A stretch of 64,000 nucleotides of DNA from CAWACP01 sp963832965 (GCA_963832965.1 CAWHVW010000005.1:744001-808000); one strand, 5' to 3'. Positions 43,173 to 51,885 are shown, numbered from the stretch's first letter. The notes: generated from the letters alone by a model not told the origin. Translations and numbers: made by a program.

Positions 43173-43305
43173 GCAGGATGCTGAAAAAGGCTATCTGGTC
43201 CCCGCTCCGTCACCGTCGCGGTTCGGTAACCACCTGCAAACACGTAGCTGCGTTTCCGAGCCGCGCGTGTAAACAAGCGGTTTTCGGGCTTTTTCAGCAT
43301 CCTGC
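43173..43305 (+). repeat. 133-bp MITE-like inverted-repeat element
   Basis: Perfect 17-bp terminal inverted repeats: 43173-43189 begins GCAGGATGCTGAAAAAG and 43289-43305 is its reverse complement. Inside, a second dyad pairs a GCGGTTCGG segment with CCGAGCCGC. An internal 25-base piece recurs near 21051. No coding capacity. It ends two bases before the left inverted repeat of the adjacent IS630-type element. Confidence 0.65.
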
Positions 43306-43307
43306 TA

Positions 43308-44464
43308 GTGTCCTGTCTCTGAAGTCCGCTGAATAACAGGACGGCCGGTTTGCATCTCATGTACAAAGGAGTACGGCGATGCGAATTGGACGCCCGCTTC
43401 CCGAGTTGGTGATCACACCGGAGGAGCGACGGTCCCTGCTGGAGTGGGCGCGGCGGCCAAAGTCGGCTCAGGCGCTGGCCTTGCGTGCGAAGATCATTCT
43501 GGCCTGTGCCGGCGGCAAGACCAACACCCAGGTGGCCGATCAGTTTCGGGTCACTAAACAGATGGTCGGAAAGTGGCGGGCGCGCTTTGTCGAAAAGCGC
43601 CTCGATGGATTGCTCGATGAGCCTCGTCCTGGGACACCGCGCAAGGTCAGCGACGCGGAGGTGGAGCGAGTGCTGGCCATGACTCTGGAATCGCTGCCGC
43701 GTGACGCCACGCATTGGAGTACGCGCTCGCTGGCGAAGCAGTGCGGACTCAGCCGAAGCACCGTCAGCCGCATCTGGCGAGCGTTCGCCCTGCAACCGCA
43801 TCGCAGCGAGACGTTCAAACTTTCCAAAGACCCGCTGTTCATTGATAAGGTTCGCGACATCGTTGGACTGTACATGAATCCTCCGGACCGCGCACTGGTC
43901 CTGTGCGTCGATGAGAAGTCGCAGATTCAGGCGCTGGACCGGACGCAACCGCTGTTGCCGATGCGTCCCGGACAGGCCGAGCGCCGCAGTCACGATTACA
44001 AGCGCCACGGCACCACGTCCCTGTTTGCCGCGCTCGATGTGCAGACTGGAACGGTGATCGGCGCCTGCCATCGCCGGCACCGCAGTGTGGAATTCCGCAA
44101 GTTTCTCGACACCATCGAGCAGGCAGTGCCCGCGTCGCTGGACGTCCATTTGATTCTGGACAACTACGGCACTCACAAAACCGCGGCCATCCGCGCATGG
44201 CTGGCCAAACGTCCCCGTTTCCACGTGCACTTCACGCCGACCAGCGCCTCCTGGATCAATCTGGTCGAACGGTGGTTCGCCGCTCTTACTGAGAAACAGC
44301 TTCGCCGTGGCGTTCACCGCAGCATTCGCGAGTTGGAAGCGGCCATCAAAAGATATTTATCGCTCACCAACGAATCGCCCCGGCCCTTTGTCTGGACGAA
44401 GACGGCCGATGAAATCCTGACGTCGGTTGCACGCTTTTGTCAGCGGACTTCGGAGACAGGACAC
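43308..44464 (+). mobile_element. IS630-family insertion sequence, 1157 bp
   Basis: Complete element. Left terminal inverted repeat 43308-43332, right 44440-44464, 25 bp with one mismatch, beginning GTGTCCTGTCTC. It is flanked by TA at 43306-43307 and 44465-44466, the target duplication of IS630/Tc1 elements. It carries one transposase gene reading into the right repeat. It inserted directly beside the MITE-like repeat, between the TPR gene and the DUF255 gene. Confidence 0.92.
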
Positions 44465-44467
44465 TAG
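43379..44467 (+). CDS. IS630-family transposase
   Basis: 362 residues, intact. Two N-terminal helix-turn-helix regions (about 28-150: T-N-T-Q-V-A-D-Q-F-R-V-T-K-Q-M-V and L-A-K-Q-C-G-L-S-R-S-T-V-S-R) bind the inverted repeats. The DDE catalytic domain has D in C-V-D-E-K-S, D in L-I-L-D-N-Y-G-T-H-K and E in S-W-I-N-L-V-E-R-W-F. ATG with AAGGAG upstream. The stop codon TAG at 44465-44467 lies outside the element: T and A are the target duplication and G is host DNA. It is probably active or recently active. Confidence 0.93.
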   Translation: MRIGRPLPELVITPEERRSLLEWARRPKSAQALALRAKIILACAGGKTNTQVADQFRVTKQMVGKWRARFVEKRLDGLLDEPRPGTPRKVSDAEVERVLAMTLESLPRDATHWSTRSLAKQCGLSRSTVSRIWRAFALQPHRSETFKLSKDPLFIDKVRDIVGLYMNPPDRALVLCVDEKSQIQALDRTQPLLPMRPGQAERRSHDYKRHGTTSLFAALDVQTGTVIGACHRRHRSVEFRKFLDTIEQAVPASLDVHLILDNYGTHKTAAIRAWLAKRPRFHVHFTPTSASWINLVERWFAALTEKQLRRGVHRSIRELEAAIKRYLSLTNESPRPFVWTKTADEILTSVARFCQRTSETGH

Positions 44468-44502
44468 AATTAACACGAATACGCGCGGGTAAAGCGCCGA
44501 TT

Positions 44503-46578
44503 TTATTGTTGTTGATCCAACAGCTCGGCGAAGCGATTTGGATCGGTGGTGGGAAGATCGCAGGCATAGTCGCGGCAGACGTATGCCGCGGTCCGTTCAC
44601 CCGCCTGCCGCATACCGGCCACTTCCGGCGCGAACCCCGAGAGCGTCTTGCGCGTTTCCTCCGAATCCACCAGCAATACGATGGCATTGGGCTGGAAGCG
44701 CTCGCGCAGCCGGCTCAGAAGGGCGCGCGTGGGTTCCGTGTCGCGTTCCCCGGACAAAATAATCTGGAGCGGTGAGGCTTGCCGGAACATCAGGGCCACC
44801 AGCAGTTGGGGCACGGCTACGGGCTGGGAAGAGATGCGCGATGCCAGAGCCTGCAGCGCCCGCTCAGCGGCCTCCGCGAAGCCGCTGCGGCGGGTGATTC
44901 TGGCGAGCCGGAGCAGGTTCAGAATAGCCACGGAGTTTCCGGCTGGCTCGGCGCCGTCGTAGTCGTCCTTGATCCGCAACACCAGCTCGGGGTCACCCTC
45001 GGCCGTGCTGAAGAACGCGCCGGCTTCCCGATCTTCGAACAATTCGAGCATGCGCTCGGTTATGGCGATGGCGGTTTCGAGGTGGGCGATTTCGAAATCG
45101 GTCTCGTAGAGGTCCAGAAGAGCCTGGGTGAGGAACGCATAGTCATCGAGGAAGCCGGCAATGGCCGCTTCGCCATCGCGATACCGCCGCAAGAGTGTGC
45201 CGCCATCCCACATGCTCGTGGTGAAAAAGCTGGCGGCCCGGCGCGCCGCGGTGGCGAGCTTTGATTCGTCGAGCACCTGGGCGCCCCGGGCGAAGGCCGA
45301 AATCATGAGGCCGTTCCAGGCGGTCAGAATCTTGTCGTCGCGGTAAGGACGCGGCCGCTCGGAACGAATGGCCAGCAGTTTCGCGCGGGAGTCCGCGAGA
45401 TTCGGGTCGTCGCCGGGGCGCGATACGAACAGAATATTCTTGCCGGCGAACTCGCCGTGAGGGTCGTGACGTACGTTGCCCCCTCGTTCGACGCCGAAAC
45501 GAGATCGGAACGCCTCCGCGGCGGCTGGCGGGAGCGCCTGCTCGATCTCGTCCCACGTCCATAGATAGAACGCGCCTTCGCCTTTTCTCGACGGATCTTC
45601 CGGGAGCGGACTGTCGGCGTCTTCGGCCGAATAGAAAGCTCCTTCGGGAGCCGTCATGTCCCGCAGCACGTACGTGAAGATGTCGCGCGCCACGGCGGCG
45701 TATGATTCGTCGCGTGTGATCTGATACGCCTCCAGATATGAAATAGCGAGCTGCGCCTGATCGTACAGCATCTTCTCAAAGTGCGAGACGAACCACGTTT
45801 CGTCCACCGAGTAGCGGTGGAAGCCTCCGCCAAGCTGGTCGTGCATGCCGCCGCCGTCCATACTGCGCAGAGTATGGAGGGCCATGTCGCGGGCTTCCTC
45901 GTTATCGCTCGCGGCGGCGTAACGCAGCAGGAAATTCAAGACAACGGGCCGGGGAAACTTCGGCGCTCCGCCGAAACCACCATACTTCGAATCGTATGAG
46001 CGGCGGAGGGCGTAGAAGCACGGATCGAGCAACGTCTTGTCATCGAGAACAGTGGCGTGCGTTGGTGCGGCTGAGGTGGCCTGCCGCAGTTGTTCCACGA
46101 TGTCGCGTCCGGATGTCTCGATGCGGGCGCGATCCGCCGACCAGGCCTGAGCCACGTGTTCGAGCAGTGACGCGAACCCGGGCCGGCCATAGCGGTTGTC
46201 GGGAGGAAAATAGGTTCCGCCGAAGAAGGGCTTGCGGCCGGGCGTGAGGAACACCGACATGGGCCAGCCGCCGCTGCCGGTGGTTGCCTGCACGAAGGTC
46301 ATATAGATGCGATCGACGTCGGGGCGCTCTTCGCGATCCACCTTCACCGCGACGAAGTGCCGGTTCAGGAGACTGGCGATATCTTCGTTCTCGAAAGATT
46401 CTTGTTCCATGACGTGGCACCAGTGACAGGTGGAATAGCCGATGGAAAGAAAGATGGGCTTGTTTTCACGGCTGGCTTTCTCGAACGCGTCCGGCCCCCA
46501 CGGGTACCAGTCCACAGGGTTATGGGCGTGCTGGAGAAGATAGGGACTCTTCTCGTTCGCGAGGCGGTTCGAGGGCAT
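44503..46578 (-). CDS. DUF255 thioredoxin-domain protein (SPATA20/YyaL-like)
   Basis: 691 residues. The N-terminal thioredoxin-like domain has the family motif N-P-V-D-W-Y-P-W-G and S-T-C-H-W-C-H-V-M-E-Q-E-S-F-E, with the C-x2-C active pair near 50-53. The long C-terminal part resembles an (alpha/alpha)6 glycosidase/epimerase-like barrel (G-G-F-H-R-Y-S-V-D, W-F-V-S-H-F-E-K-M-L-Y-D-Q). The family is widespread; the catalytic role is unsettled. It is a stand-alone gene downstream of the IS. Confidence 0.88.
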   Translation of the reverse strand: MPSNRLANEKSPYLLQHAHNPVDWYPWGPDAFEKASRENKPIFLSIGYSTCHWCHVMEQESFENEDIASLLNRHFVAVKVDREERPDVDRIYMTFVQATTGSGGWPMSVFLTPGRKPFFGGTYFPPDNRYGRPGFASLLEHVAQAWSADRARIETSGRDIVEQLRQATSAAPTHATVLDDKTLLDPCFYALRRSYDSKYGGFGGAPKFPRPVVLNFLLRYAAASDNEEARDMALHTLRSMDGGGMHDQLGGGFHRYSVDETWFVSHFEKMLYDQAQLAISYLEAYQITRDESYAAVARDIFTYVLRDMTAPEGAFYSAEDADSPLPEDPSRKGEGAFYLWTWDEIEQALPPAAAEAFRSRFGVERGGNVRHDPHGEFAGKNILFVSRPGDDPNLADSRAKLLAIRSERPRPYRDDKILTAWNGLMISAFARGAQVLDESKLATAARRAASFFTTSMWDGGTLLRRYRDGEAAIAGFLDDYAFLTQALLDLYETDFEIAHLETAIAITERMLELFEDREAGAFFSTAEGDPELVLRIKDDYDGAEPAGNSVAILNLLRLARITRRSGFAEAAERALQALASRISSQPVAVPQLLVALMFRQASPLQIILSGERDTEPTRALLSRLRERFQPNAIVLLVDSEETRKTLSGFAPEVAGMRQAGERTAAYVCRDYACDLPTTDPNRFAELLDQQQ

Positions 46579-46640
46579 CCCTACAGGATCGCGCGTTTGC
46601 GATGGCGGTTATGAAAGAGAGACGTTTCCGCTAGAATCGG

Positions 46641-47063
46641 GTGATATCGTACGTTGTGGAGGTGAAGCAGGTTCCCGAGCAACCGGTCGCAGTGGTGCGC
46701 GGCGGGGCGACCATGGCGAATCTGCCGCAAAGAATCCGCGCATTGTTCGACGAGTTCTACGCCGGGTTCAAGGGCAAAGCTGGTCTGAACGTGGTGTTCT
46801 ATCCTGGTTGGTCCGCGGGCGAGTGCGAGATCGCCTGCGGCGTTCAAGCGGAACAGGGCGGTAATGCGACGATTCCGGCAGGGGCTGTTGCGACCACGGT
46901 CCATATGGGTCCTTATGATCGAATGAAGGCGGCTCACGAAGCGATTCACCAGTGGGCTCGCGAAAACGGGCGGCGCCTTGCCGGGCCATCATGGGAGGTT
47001 TATGGGCACTGGAGCGACGATCCGGCGACGCTGCGAACGGATATTTACTATTTGATCGGATGA
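46641..47063 (+). CDS. GyrI-like effector-binding-domain protein
   Basis: 140 residues. The beginning V-V-E-V-K-Q-V-P-E-Q-P-V-A-V-V-R-G and the end W-E-V-Y-G-H-W-S-D-D-P-A-T-L-R-T-D-I-Y-Y-L-I match the GyrI-like/AraC effector-binding fold. It is a free-standing small-molecule binding protein with no DNA-binding domain. The GTG start has a weak ribosome site; a GTG at 46656 is possible. Confidence 0.78.
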   Translation: MISYVVEVKQVPEQPVAVVRGGATMANLPQRIRALFDEFYAGFKGKAGLNVVFYPGWSAGECEIACGVQAEQGGNATIPAGAVATTVHMGPYDRMKAAHEAIHQWARENGRRLAGPSWEVYGHWSDDPATLRTDIYYLIG

Positions 47064-47467
47064 CCGCCAATCGGTGGCTCGTCCATCGAGCAGTCTCAAC
47101 CGCAGGCGCCCGGCGCGCCGAAGGATCTTCACCCGCCTTCAGAAACCGGGCAGGGGCAGAAAGGCGCGTGATGCCTTCGCCGGCCATTCCGTTCCCGCCG
47201 TTGCCCCGGCGCTGTTCTGACCATTTCTTCCAGGCGCCGTTCAACCTTAGGGTTCGCGGAGATCTCGCCCGCGATAGACTTCCACGGGTTTTGTGACCAG
47301 CAATTTCATCTTCTCGACCGGATGGGCATCAACACGTCCTTTAGTAAAGGATTGGGTCCCATCCGGCAAGCCCAAGTAAACGACGGCTGGGTGGATACCG
47401 CGTACATAAGCATACGGGGTAAGATCGGGGAAATATGCCACTGAGCGGCCTAAGAGGCCGCCGCGGG
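47064..47467. other. Region with a 64-residue minus-strand ORF and GC hairpin
   Basis: About 400 bases between the GyrI-like gene and queG. It contains a GTG-start ORF at 47247-47441 (listed separately) and a GC-rich dyad, GCGGCCT with AGGCCGC, near 47446-47462. No other gene is seen. Confidence 0.4.
47247..47441 (-). CDS. Short hypothetical protein, possibly a truncated gene
   Basis: 64 residues, GTG start, no ribosome site. The beginning A-Y-F-P-D-L-T-P-Y and T-K-G-R-V-D, then V-E-V-Y-R-G, look like the start of small conserved hypothetical proteins that normally continue further. The frame ends shortly after Y-R-G, so this may be a degraded or truncated copy. Identity uncertain. Confidence 0.35.
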   Translation of the reverse strand: MAYFPDLTPYAYVRGIHPAVVYLGLPDGTQSFTKGRVDAHPVEKMKLLVTKPVEVYRGRDLREP

Positions 47468-47484
47468 CTAAGAGCCTACCCCAC
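47463..47484 (+). repeat. Degenerate REP-like copy overlapping the queG end
   Basis: A loop AAG between GGCT and AGCC, then a tail TACCCCAC matching the family tail. The left outer arm has two mismatches. The queG stop codon (47468-47470) lies inside it. Weaker than the six clear copies. Confidence 0.4.
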
Positions 47485-48403
47485 GGCCGGCGTTCTCGAT
47501 CGCGATGGCGACGTTGCGCTGAAAACCGGCATAGCGGGCGCGGGTGACGGGCGTGCCTCGGAACATCTCGCGGAATTCAGTTTCGGTGAGGGCGGCCATG
47601 CGCTCCAGCGGCGGGGCGATGAGGCGTGGGGCGAACGCCGGATCGCTGGTGAACGGGGCTCGTCGGTTCCACGGGCACACTTCCTGGCAGATGTCGCAGC
47701 CGAAGATGTGAGCGCCCATGGAGGTGTGGAGTTGGTCCGGGACAGGGCCGCGCAGTTCAATAGTGAAGTACGAGATGCAGCGCGTGGCGTCGAGTTCGTA
47801 GGGCGTCAGCGCCGCGGTGGGACAGGCATCGATGCAGCGCGTGCAGGTGCCGCAGCGGTCCGGGGGCGGGGAATCGGGTGCGATCTCGATTTCCAGCGAA
47901 GTCAGCAGCTCGCCCAGAAATAGCCAGGAACCGATCTGCTCGTTGATCAGGCAGGTGTTCTTTCCGATCCAGCCCAGGCCGGCCGCGCGCGCCCAGGAGC
48001 GTTCCAGCAGAGGCGCCGTGTCGACGCAGACACGATGCTGGTGGTCCGGACCTAGCAGCGCGGCGAGATGATCGAGTCCCTGGCGGAGGACTTCGTGGTA
48101 GTCGTCTCCCCAGGCATAGCGAGAGATCCAGGCGAGGTCGCTCCCGGCGAAAGCAGATGAGTATGGCTGGGGCGTGTTGTAGAGCTTTCCCACGGATATG
48201 ATGGATCGTGCCGAGGGGAGCAGGTTGCGGGGGTCGGAGCGGACTTCCGCCCGATGGTCCGTCAGATAACGCATGGTCCCGGCCAGACCGCGATCCACCC
48301 AGTCGCGATATAAGGCGAAGCCGGGCGAGGGCGCCGCCGACGATACCCCGGCCAGTTCGAAACCGCAGCGGCGCGCAAGCTCGCGAACTTCAAGGGAGGT
48401 CAT
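47468..48403 (-). CDS. queG: Epoxyqueuosine reductase
   Basis: Last step of queuosine formation in tRNA wobble position, reducing epoxyqueuosine with cobalamin and two [4Fe-4S] clusters. 311 residues. Family signature R-Y-A-W-G-D-D-Y-H, then G-W-I-G-K-N-T-C, and the two cluster motifs C-G-T-C-T-R-C-I-D-A-C-P and C-D-I-C-Q-E-V-C-P-W-N. ATG at 48403. The last codons G-V-G-S and the stop are encoded within a repeat-like sequence. Confidence 0.95.
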   Translation of the reverse strand: MTSLEVRELARRCGFELAGVSSAAPSPGFALYRDWVDRGLAGTMRYLTDHRAEVRSDPRNLLPSARSIISVGKLYNTPQPYSSAFAGSDLAWISRYAWGDDYHEVLRQGLDHLAALLGPDHQHRVCVDTAPLLERSWARAAGLGWIGKNTCLINEQIGSWLFLGELLTSLEIEIAPDSPPPDRCGTCTRCIDACPTAALTPYELDATRCISYFTIELRGPVPDQLHTSMGAHIFGCDICQEVCPWNRRAPFTSDPAFAPRLIAPPLERMAALTETEFREMFRGTPVTRARYAGFQRNVAIAIENAGRGVGS

Positions 48404-48415
48404 CTATAGACCGAT

Positions 48416-48438
48416 GGCAGCGCACGGCGCTGCCCCAC
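48416..48438 (+). repeat. REP-like palindrome copy 6
   Basis: Arms GGCAGCGC and GCGCTGCC around ACG, then CCAC. Same stem as copy 5 with the loop of copies 1 and 4. It lies between two minus-strand genes, 13 bases upstream of queG. Confidence 0.8.
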
Positions 48439-48489
48439 AGCGCGGCGCCACAACCCAGATGGAGGGCGAGGCTGAGAGCATAGGCCCGC

Positions 48490-49479
48490 TCATTGAGACG
48501 ATTTCGCGGATGCCTGCGCTTGCACGAAGGCGTCCAGGTTGCCGCGGTCGATCAGCGTGGTGCCGGTATCGACGAATACGGGTACAGGCGAGAATGTATC
48601 TTCGGACCAAACGCGGTCGAGCGTGGGCGGCGGGTAGTGGTGCAGATCGTCCAGCATCTTCACGCCATAAAATGCCATGGTGAACGGCTTCTGCGCGATG
48701 GTGGCGGTAATGTTGCCCTTGCGCAACCACTCAAGCGTGTCCTGCTCGGTGTCCATGGCGACGATGGTGTTACCCTTCACGTTGTTCCGGTTGAGCACGT
48801 CGGCCACCTCCTTGCACGCCGTTGCCTCAAGACAGATCCAGGCGCTGGGCTTGAGCTTGCCCGCCTGCACAATCTGCATGGCGTTGTCGAAGGCGATGCC
48901 GGGGTCGCCTTTCATATCGACGATCTGGGCGATATGAATATCCGGGTAATCCGCGAAGACGTCCTTGTAGCCGTTCAGGCGCTCGGCGAGATTGTGCTGC
49001 CCGGGCATGGTGAATACCACCACGTTGCCCTTGCCGCCGAGAGCCTTCGCGGCAACGCGCGCTCCGATTTCACCTGCTTCGTAGTTGTTCGTTCCGATGA
49101 ACGAGACTCGTTTACTCGCTGGCGCGTCGGAGTCCATGGTGATGACGGGCACGCCCTGGGCGATGGCCCGGTCGATCTCCGGACCGAGCACCGAGGGGTC
49201 GGCCGGAGAAACCAGAATGCCGGCGGGTTTTTTCGCCAGTGCGTCGCGAAACGCCTGCGCCTCCGCCTGCACGTCGTAGTTGTCGGGACCCGTCATCTCG
49301 GATTGGACTCCAAACTGACTGGCGGCCCGGGCGAGGCCCTGACCAGCCGTCTGCCAATAGGGGAGCTTTGTGTTGGCCGCGACCAGATAGTACTTTTCAG
49401 TTGGGTTATGCCGTCCGCCGCAACCCGCGAATGGCAGCAGCGCGGCCAGGATAGCCAGAATTGCCAGATTCCGGTTCAT
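48490..49479 (-). CDS. Sugar-type periplasmic binding protein, lipoprotein
   Basis: 329 residues. Lipoprotein signal (L-L-P-F-A-G-C-G-G). The mature part is a type I periplasmic binding protein of the ribose/galactose kind: Y-Y-L-V-A-A-N-T-K-L-P-Y-W-Q-T-A, G-I-L-V-S-P-A-D-P, V-P-V-I-T-M-D-S-D-A-P, F-I-G-T-N-N-Y-E-A-G. It should bind a sugar or autoinducer for ABC import or a sensor. No ABC permease or ATPase is adjacent, so it is an orphan or works with a distant system. Confidence 0.88.
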   Translation of the reverse strand: MNRNLAILAILAALLPFAGCGGRHNPTEKYYLVAANTKLPYWQTAGQGLARAASQFGVQSEMTGPDNYDVQAEAQAFRDALAKKPAGILVSPADPSVLGPEIDRAIAQGVPVITMDSDAPASKRVSFIGTNNYEAGEIGARVAAKALGGKGNVVVFTMPGQHNLAERLNGYKDVFADYPDIHIAQIVDMKGDPGIAFDNAMQIVQAGKLKPSAWICLEATACKEVADVLNRNNVKGNTIVAMDTEQDTLEWLRKGNITATIAQKPFTMAFYGVKMLDDLHHYPPPTLDRVWSEDTFSPVPVFVDTGTTLIDRGNLDAFVQAQASAKSSQ

Positions 49480-49738
49480 CGGGGTAGTCCTCGATTCGAT
49501 TATCGCAATCCTGACAATGGTTTGCAGGCCGTTGGGCGTTGGCGGTGGGTTGTGCTCCGCTCACCCCCGATTATCACCATACGATGATGAAAAGACGCCA
49601 TTTGACTGTTTGGCGTATGCCCCATCTCCGGGGCTGCCCTATACTGCTATGAAAGTGGCATTTCGGCGGCGAGGCGCGCTGGTGTTCCCGCAGCCGACAC
49701 AATTCTACAGGAGAGAACGTAAGGGCCCAAGAGAGACT

Positions 49739-51859
49739 ATGCCGAAGCCGATCAAATACGCAGAGAAAGCACTCACCCTCGCCGCCGGCGCCGCCTGGAG
49801 CGTGTTCGACAAGCTCAATCAGATCAAACCCAACCCGTCTTTCACTCCGAAGTGGTCGGAGAAGCCACTCCTGAAGAGCTGGGAAAAGGTGAAGCCACCA
49901 CTAGGGTGGCCGCGGGAGACCGATTCTCTCTGTCCGAAGTGCGTGCCCGAGGCGCGCCAGCAGATTCTTGACGGCGACGTGCCGGTAGACATTCTGCGCA
50001 GCGAGAAGGTGGGGGAGATCAAGGCCACCATCATCGAGCGGGATGGCAAGATTCTGATGGTGAAGGATTGCCCGAAGCACGGGCACTTCGAGGATGTGAT
50101 GTCCATCGACCCGGCGTTCTTCCAGCACCTCGAAAAGGTGTTCCCGGGCCGGGACATCCGCGCGCACAACGACAAGGATCTGCACAAGCACGGCACCAGC
50201 ACCATCACGCACGGACGGGGGTCTGTGCTGACCATTGACCTCACCAACCGATGCAACATGATGTGCGACCCGTGCTTCATGGATGCCAATCAGGTTGGCT
50301 TTGTACACGAGCTGGGCTGGGAAGACATTAAGACGCTGCTCGACAACGCCATGCAGATTAAGCCGCACCGCCAGATGTCGGTGCAGTTTTCGGGCGGCGA
50401 GCCGACCTTGTCTCCGTACTTCCTGGACGCAGTGCGCTATGCCCGCAAAGTGGGCTACAACAGCGTGCAGGCGGCCACCAACGGCATCGAGTTCGCGAAG
50501 AGCCCGGAGTTCTGCCGGCAGGCGGCGGAGGCGGGCCTGCGTTACGCTTATCTCCAATTTGACGGGATCGGCAACCTGGCCAATTCGCATCGCGCCGTCG
50601 GCAATTTGTTCGACGTGAAGATGCGGGCCATCGAGAATTTGTGGTCCAACGGCGTGGACATCGTGCCGGTGATCACGATTATCAACGGCGTGAACAACGA
50701 GCAGGTGGGCGCCGTCGTTCGCTTCGCACTGGACAACCCGAAGAAGATTCCGTTCTTGTCGTTCCAGCCCGTTTCCTTTACCGGCCGCGACGAGGCCATC
50801 ACCACGGAGCGCCGCGAGGCGCAGCGGTACACGCTGTCGCATCTGGCGCACGACGTGAAGGATCAAATTGGACTGGGCGAACCGGTTCGCGACTGGTTTC
50901 CGATTTCGTTCATGAGCACGTTCTCCGATTTCGCCGATCTGGTCCACGGACCCGCGGCGGATTGGGGCCAGTTGAGCTGCGGTTGCCACCCGAATTGCGG
51001 CATCGGCATGGCGGTGATGTGCGACAAGGAAACCAAGGAAGCCGTACCGGTGACCAAGTTCCTGAATGCCGACCAGCTGGCCAAGGACATCGCGCGGATT
51101 AACGATGGCGCGCGCAGCCGCAAGATGTCGGTGTTCGGCGTTTCGCTGGCGCTGCTGCGGAACTACGATCCGTTCCAGGCGCCGACGCACTTCAAGCTGA
51201 GCGACTTGATTGCCAAGTTCGACAAGTGCTTCGGCATGTCGAAGAAGGCGCAGACGGGCGGCTACGGAAAGGTGACGGGCGATCGCACGCGGACCGATAT
51301 CGACCAGCGCCGCGGCGACCGCTGGAATTTCCTGTTCATCGCGGGGATGTGGTTCCAGGATCTGTTTAACTACGATTTCCGCAGGACCGAGCAGTGCATC
51401 ATTCCTTATGCGACGCAGGACGGCGAGATTTCCTTCTGCGCGTATAACACGGGCATCGGATGGAGGAACATCATCGAGAAGATGCACATGACCGCCACGC
51501 TGACCAAGTGGTATGAGGAGCATGGGCGGCATGAGATCTTCGCCGGCGGCAAGAAGGTGGGCCTGGAGGCGAGCCAGCACTCATTGGTGCTGCGCGCCGA
51601 GGACGTGAACCACGGTCTACAGCACGATCTCGATGACAAAGGCATCGCCAAGACCGCGCGCGAGGAAAAGAAGCGCGAGCGGGACGAGAAACTGAAGAAG
51701 GCGGCGGAAGACGCGGCCATGGCCAAGCTGTATCGCGAGCACGTGCTCGGCGAAAGGCCCGTGGAAGGGCTGGTACAGATCAACATGCCGCTTCCGGCAG
51801 CAGCACCCGCGAAGAAGAAGGACGAGGTGCGCGAGGAAGTGGGTTCGTTCGGCGACTGA
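49739..51859 (+). CDS. Radical SAM protein resembling tetraether/membrane-spanning lipid synthases
   Basis: 706 residues. An N-terminal Cys/His site (C-P-K-C-V-P near 60 and C-P-K-H-G-H-F-E-D) recalls the rubredoxin-like domain of Tes-type enzymes. The radical SAM core has T-N-R-C-N-M-M-C-D-P-C-F (C-x3-C-x2-C cluster), G-G-E-P-T-L-S and further cysteines (S-C-G-C-H-P-N-C-G) for an auxiliary cluster. The C-terminus has F-C-A-Y-N-T-G, then a Lys/Glu-rich tail. In archaea Tes joins lipid tails into tetraethers; bacterial relatives make membrane-spanning lipids. The specific substrate is inference. ATG 49739; a strong terminator follows. Confidence 0.82.
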   Translation: MPKPIKYAEKALTLAAGAAWSVFDKLNQIKPNPSFTPKWSEKPLLKSWEKVKPPLGWPRETDSLCPKCVPEARQQILDGDVPVDILRSEKVGEIKATIIERDGKILMVKDCPKHGHFEDVMSIDPAFFQHLEKVFPGRDIRAHNDKDLHKHGTSTITHGRGSVLTIDLTNRCNMMCDPCFMDANQVGFVHELGWEDIKTLLDNAMQIKPHRQMSVQFSGGEPTLSPYFLDAVRYARKVGYNSVQAATNGIEFAKSPEFCRQAAEAGLRYAYLQFDGIGNLANSHRAVGNLFDVKMRAIENLWSNGVDIVPVITIINGVNNEQVGAVVRFALDNPKKIPFLSFQPVSFTGRDEAITTERREAQRYTLSHLAHDVKDQIGLGEPVRDWFPISFMSTFSDFADLVHGPAADWGQLSCGCHPNCGIGMAVMCDKETKEAVPVTKFLNADQLAKDIARINDGARSRKMSVFGVSLALLRNYDPFQAPTHFKLSDLIAKFDKCFGMSKKAQTGGYGKVTGDRTRTDIDQRRGDRWNFLFIAGMWFQDLFNYDFRRTEQCIIPYATQDGEISFCAYNTGIGWRNIIEKMHMTATLTKWYEEHGRHEIFAGGKKVGLEASQHSLVLRAEDVNHGLQHDLDDKGIAKTAREEKKRERDEKLKKAAEDAAMAKLYREHVLGERPVEGLVQINMPLPAAAPAKKKDEVREEVGSFGD

Positions 51860-51885
51860 AGACGAGTCAGCGCCAACCAGAGGAC

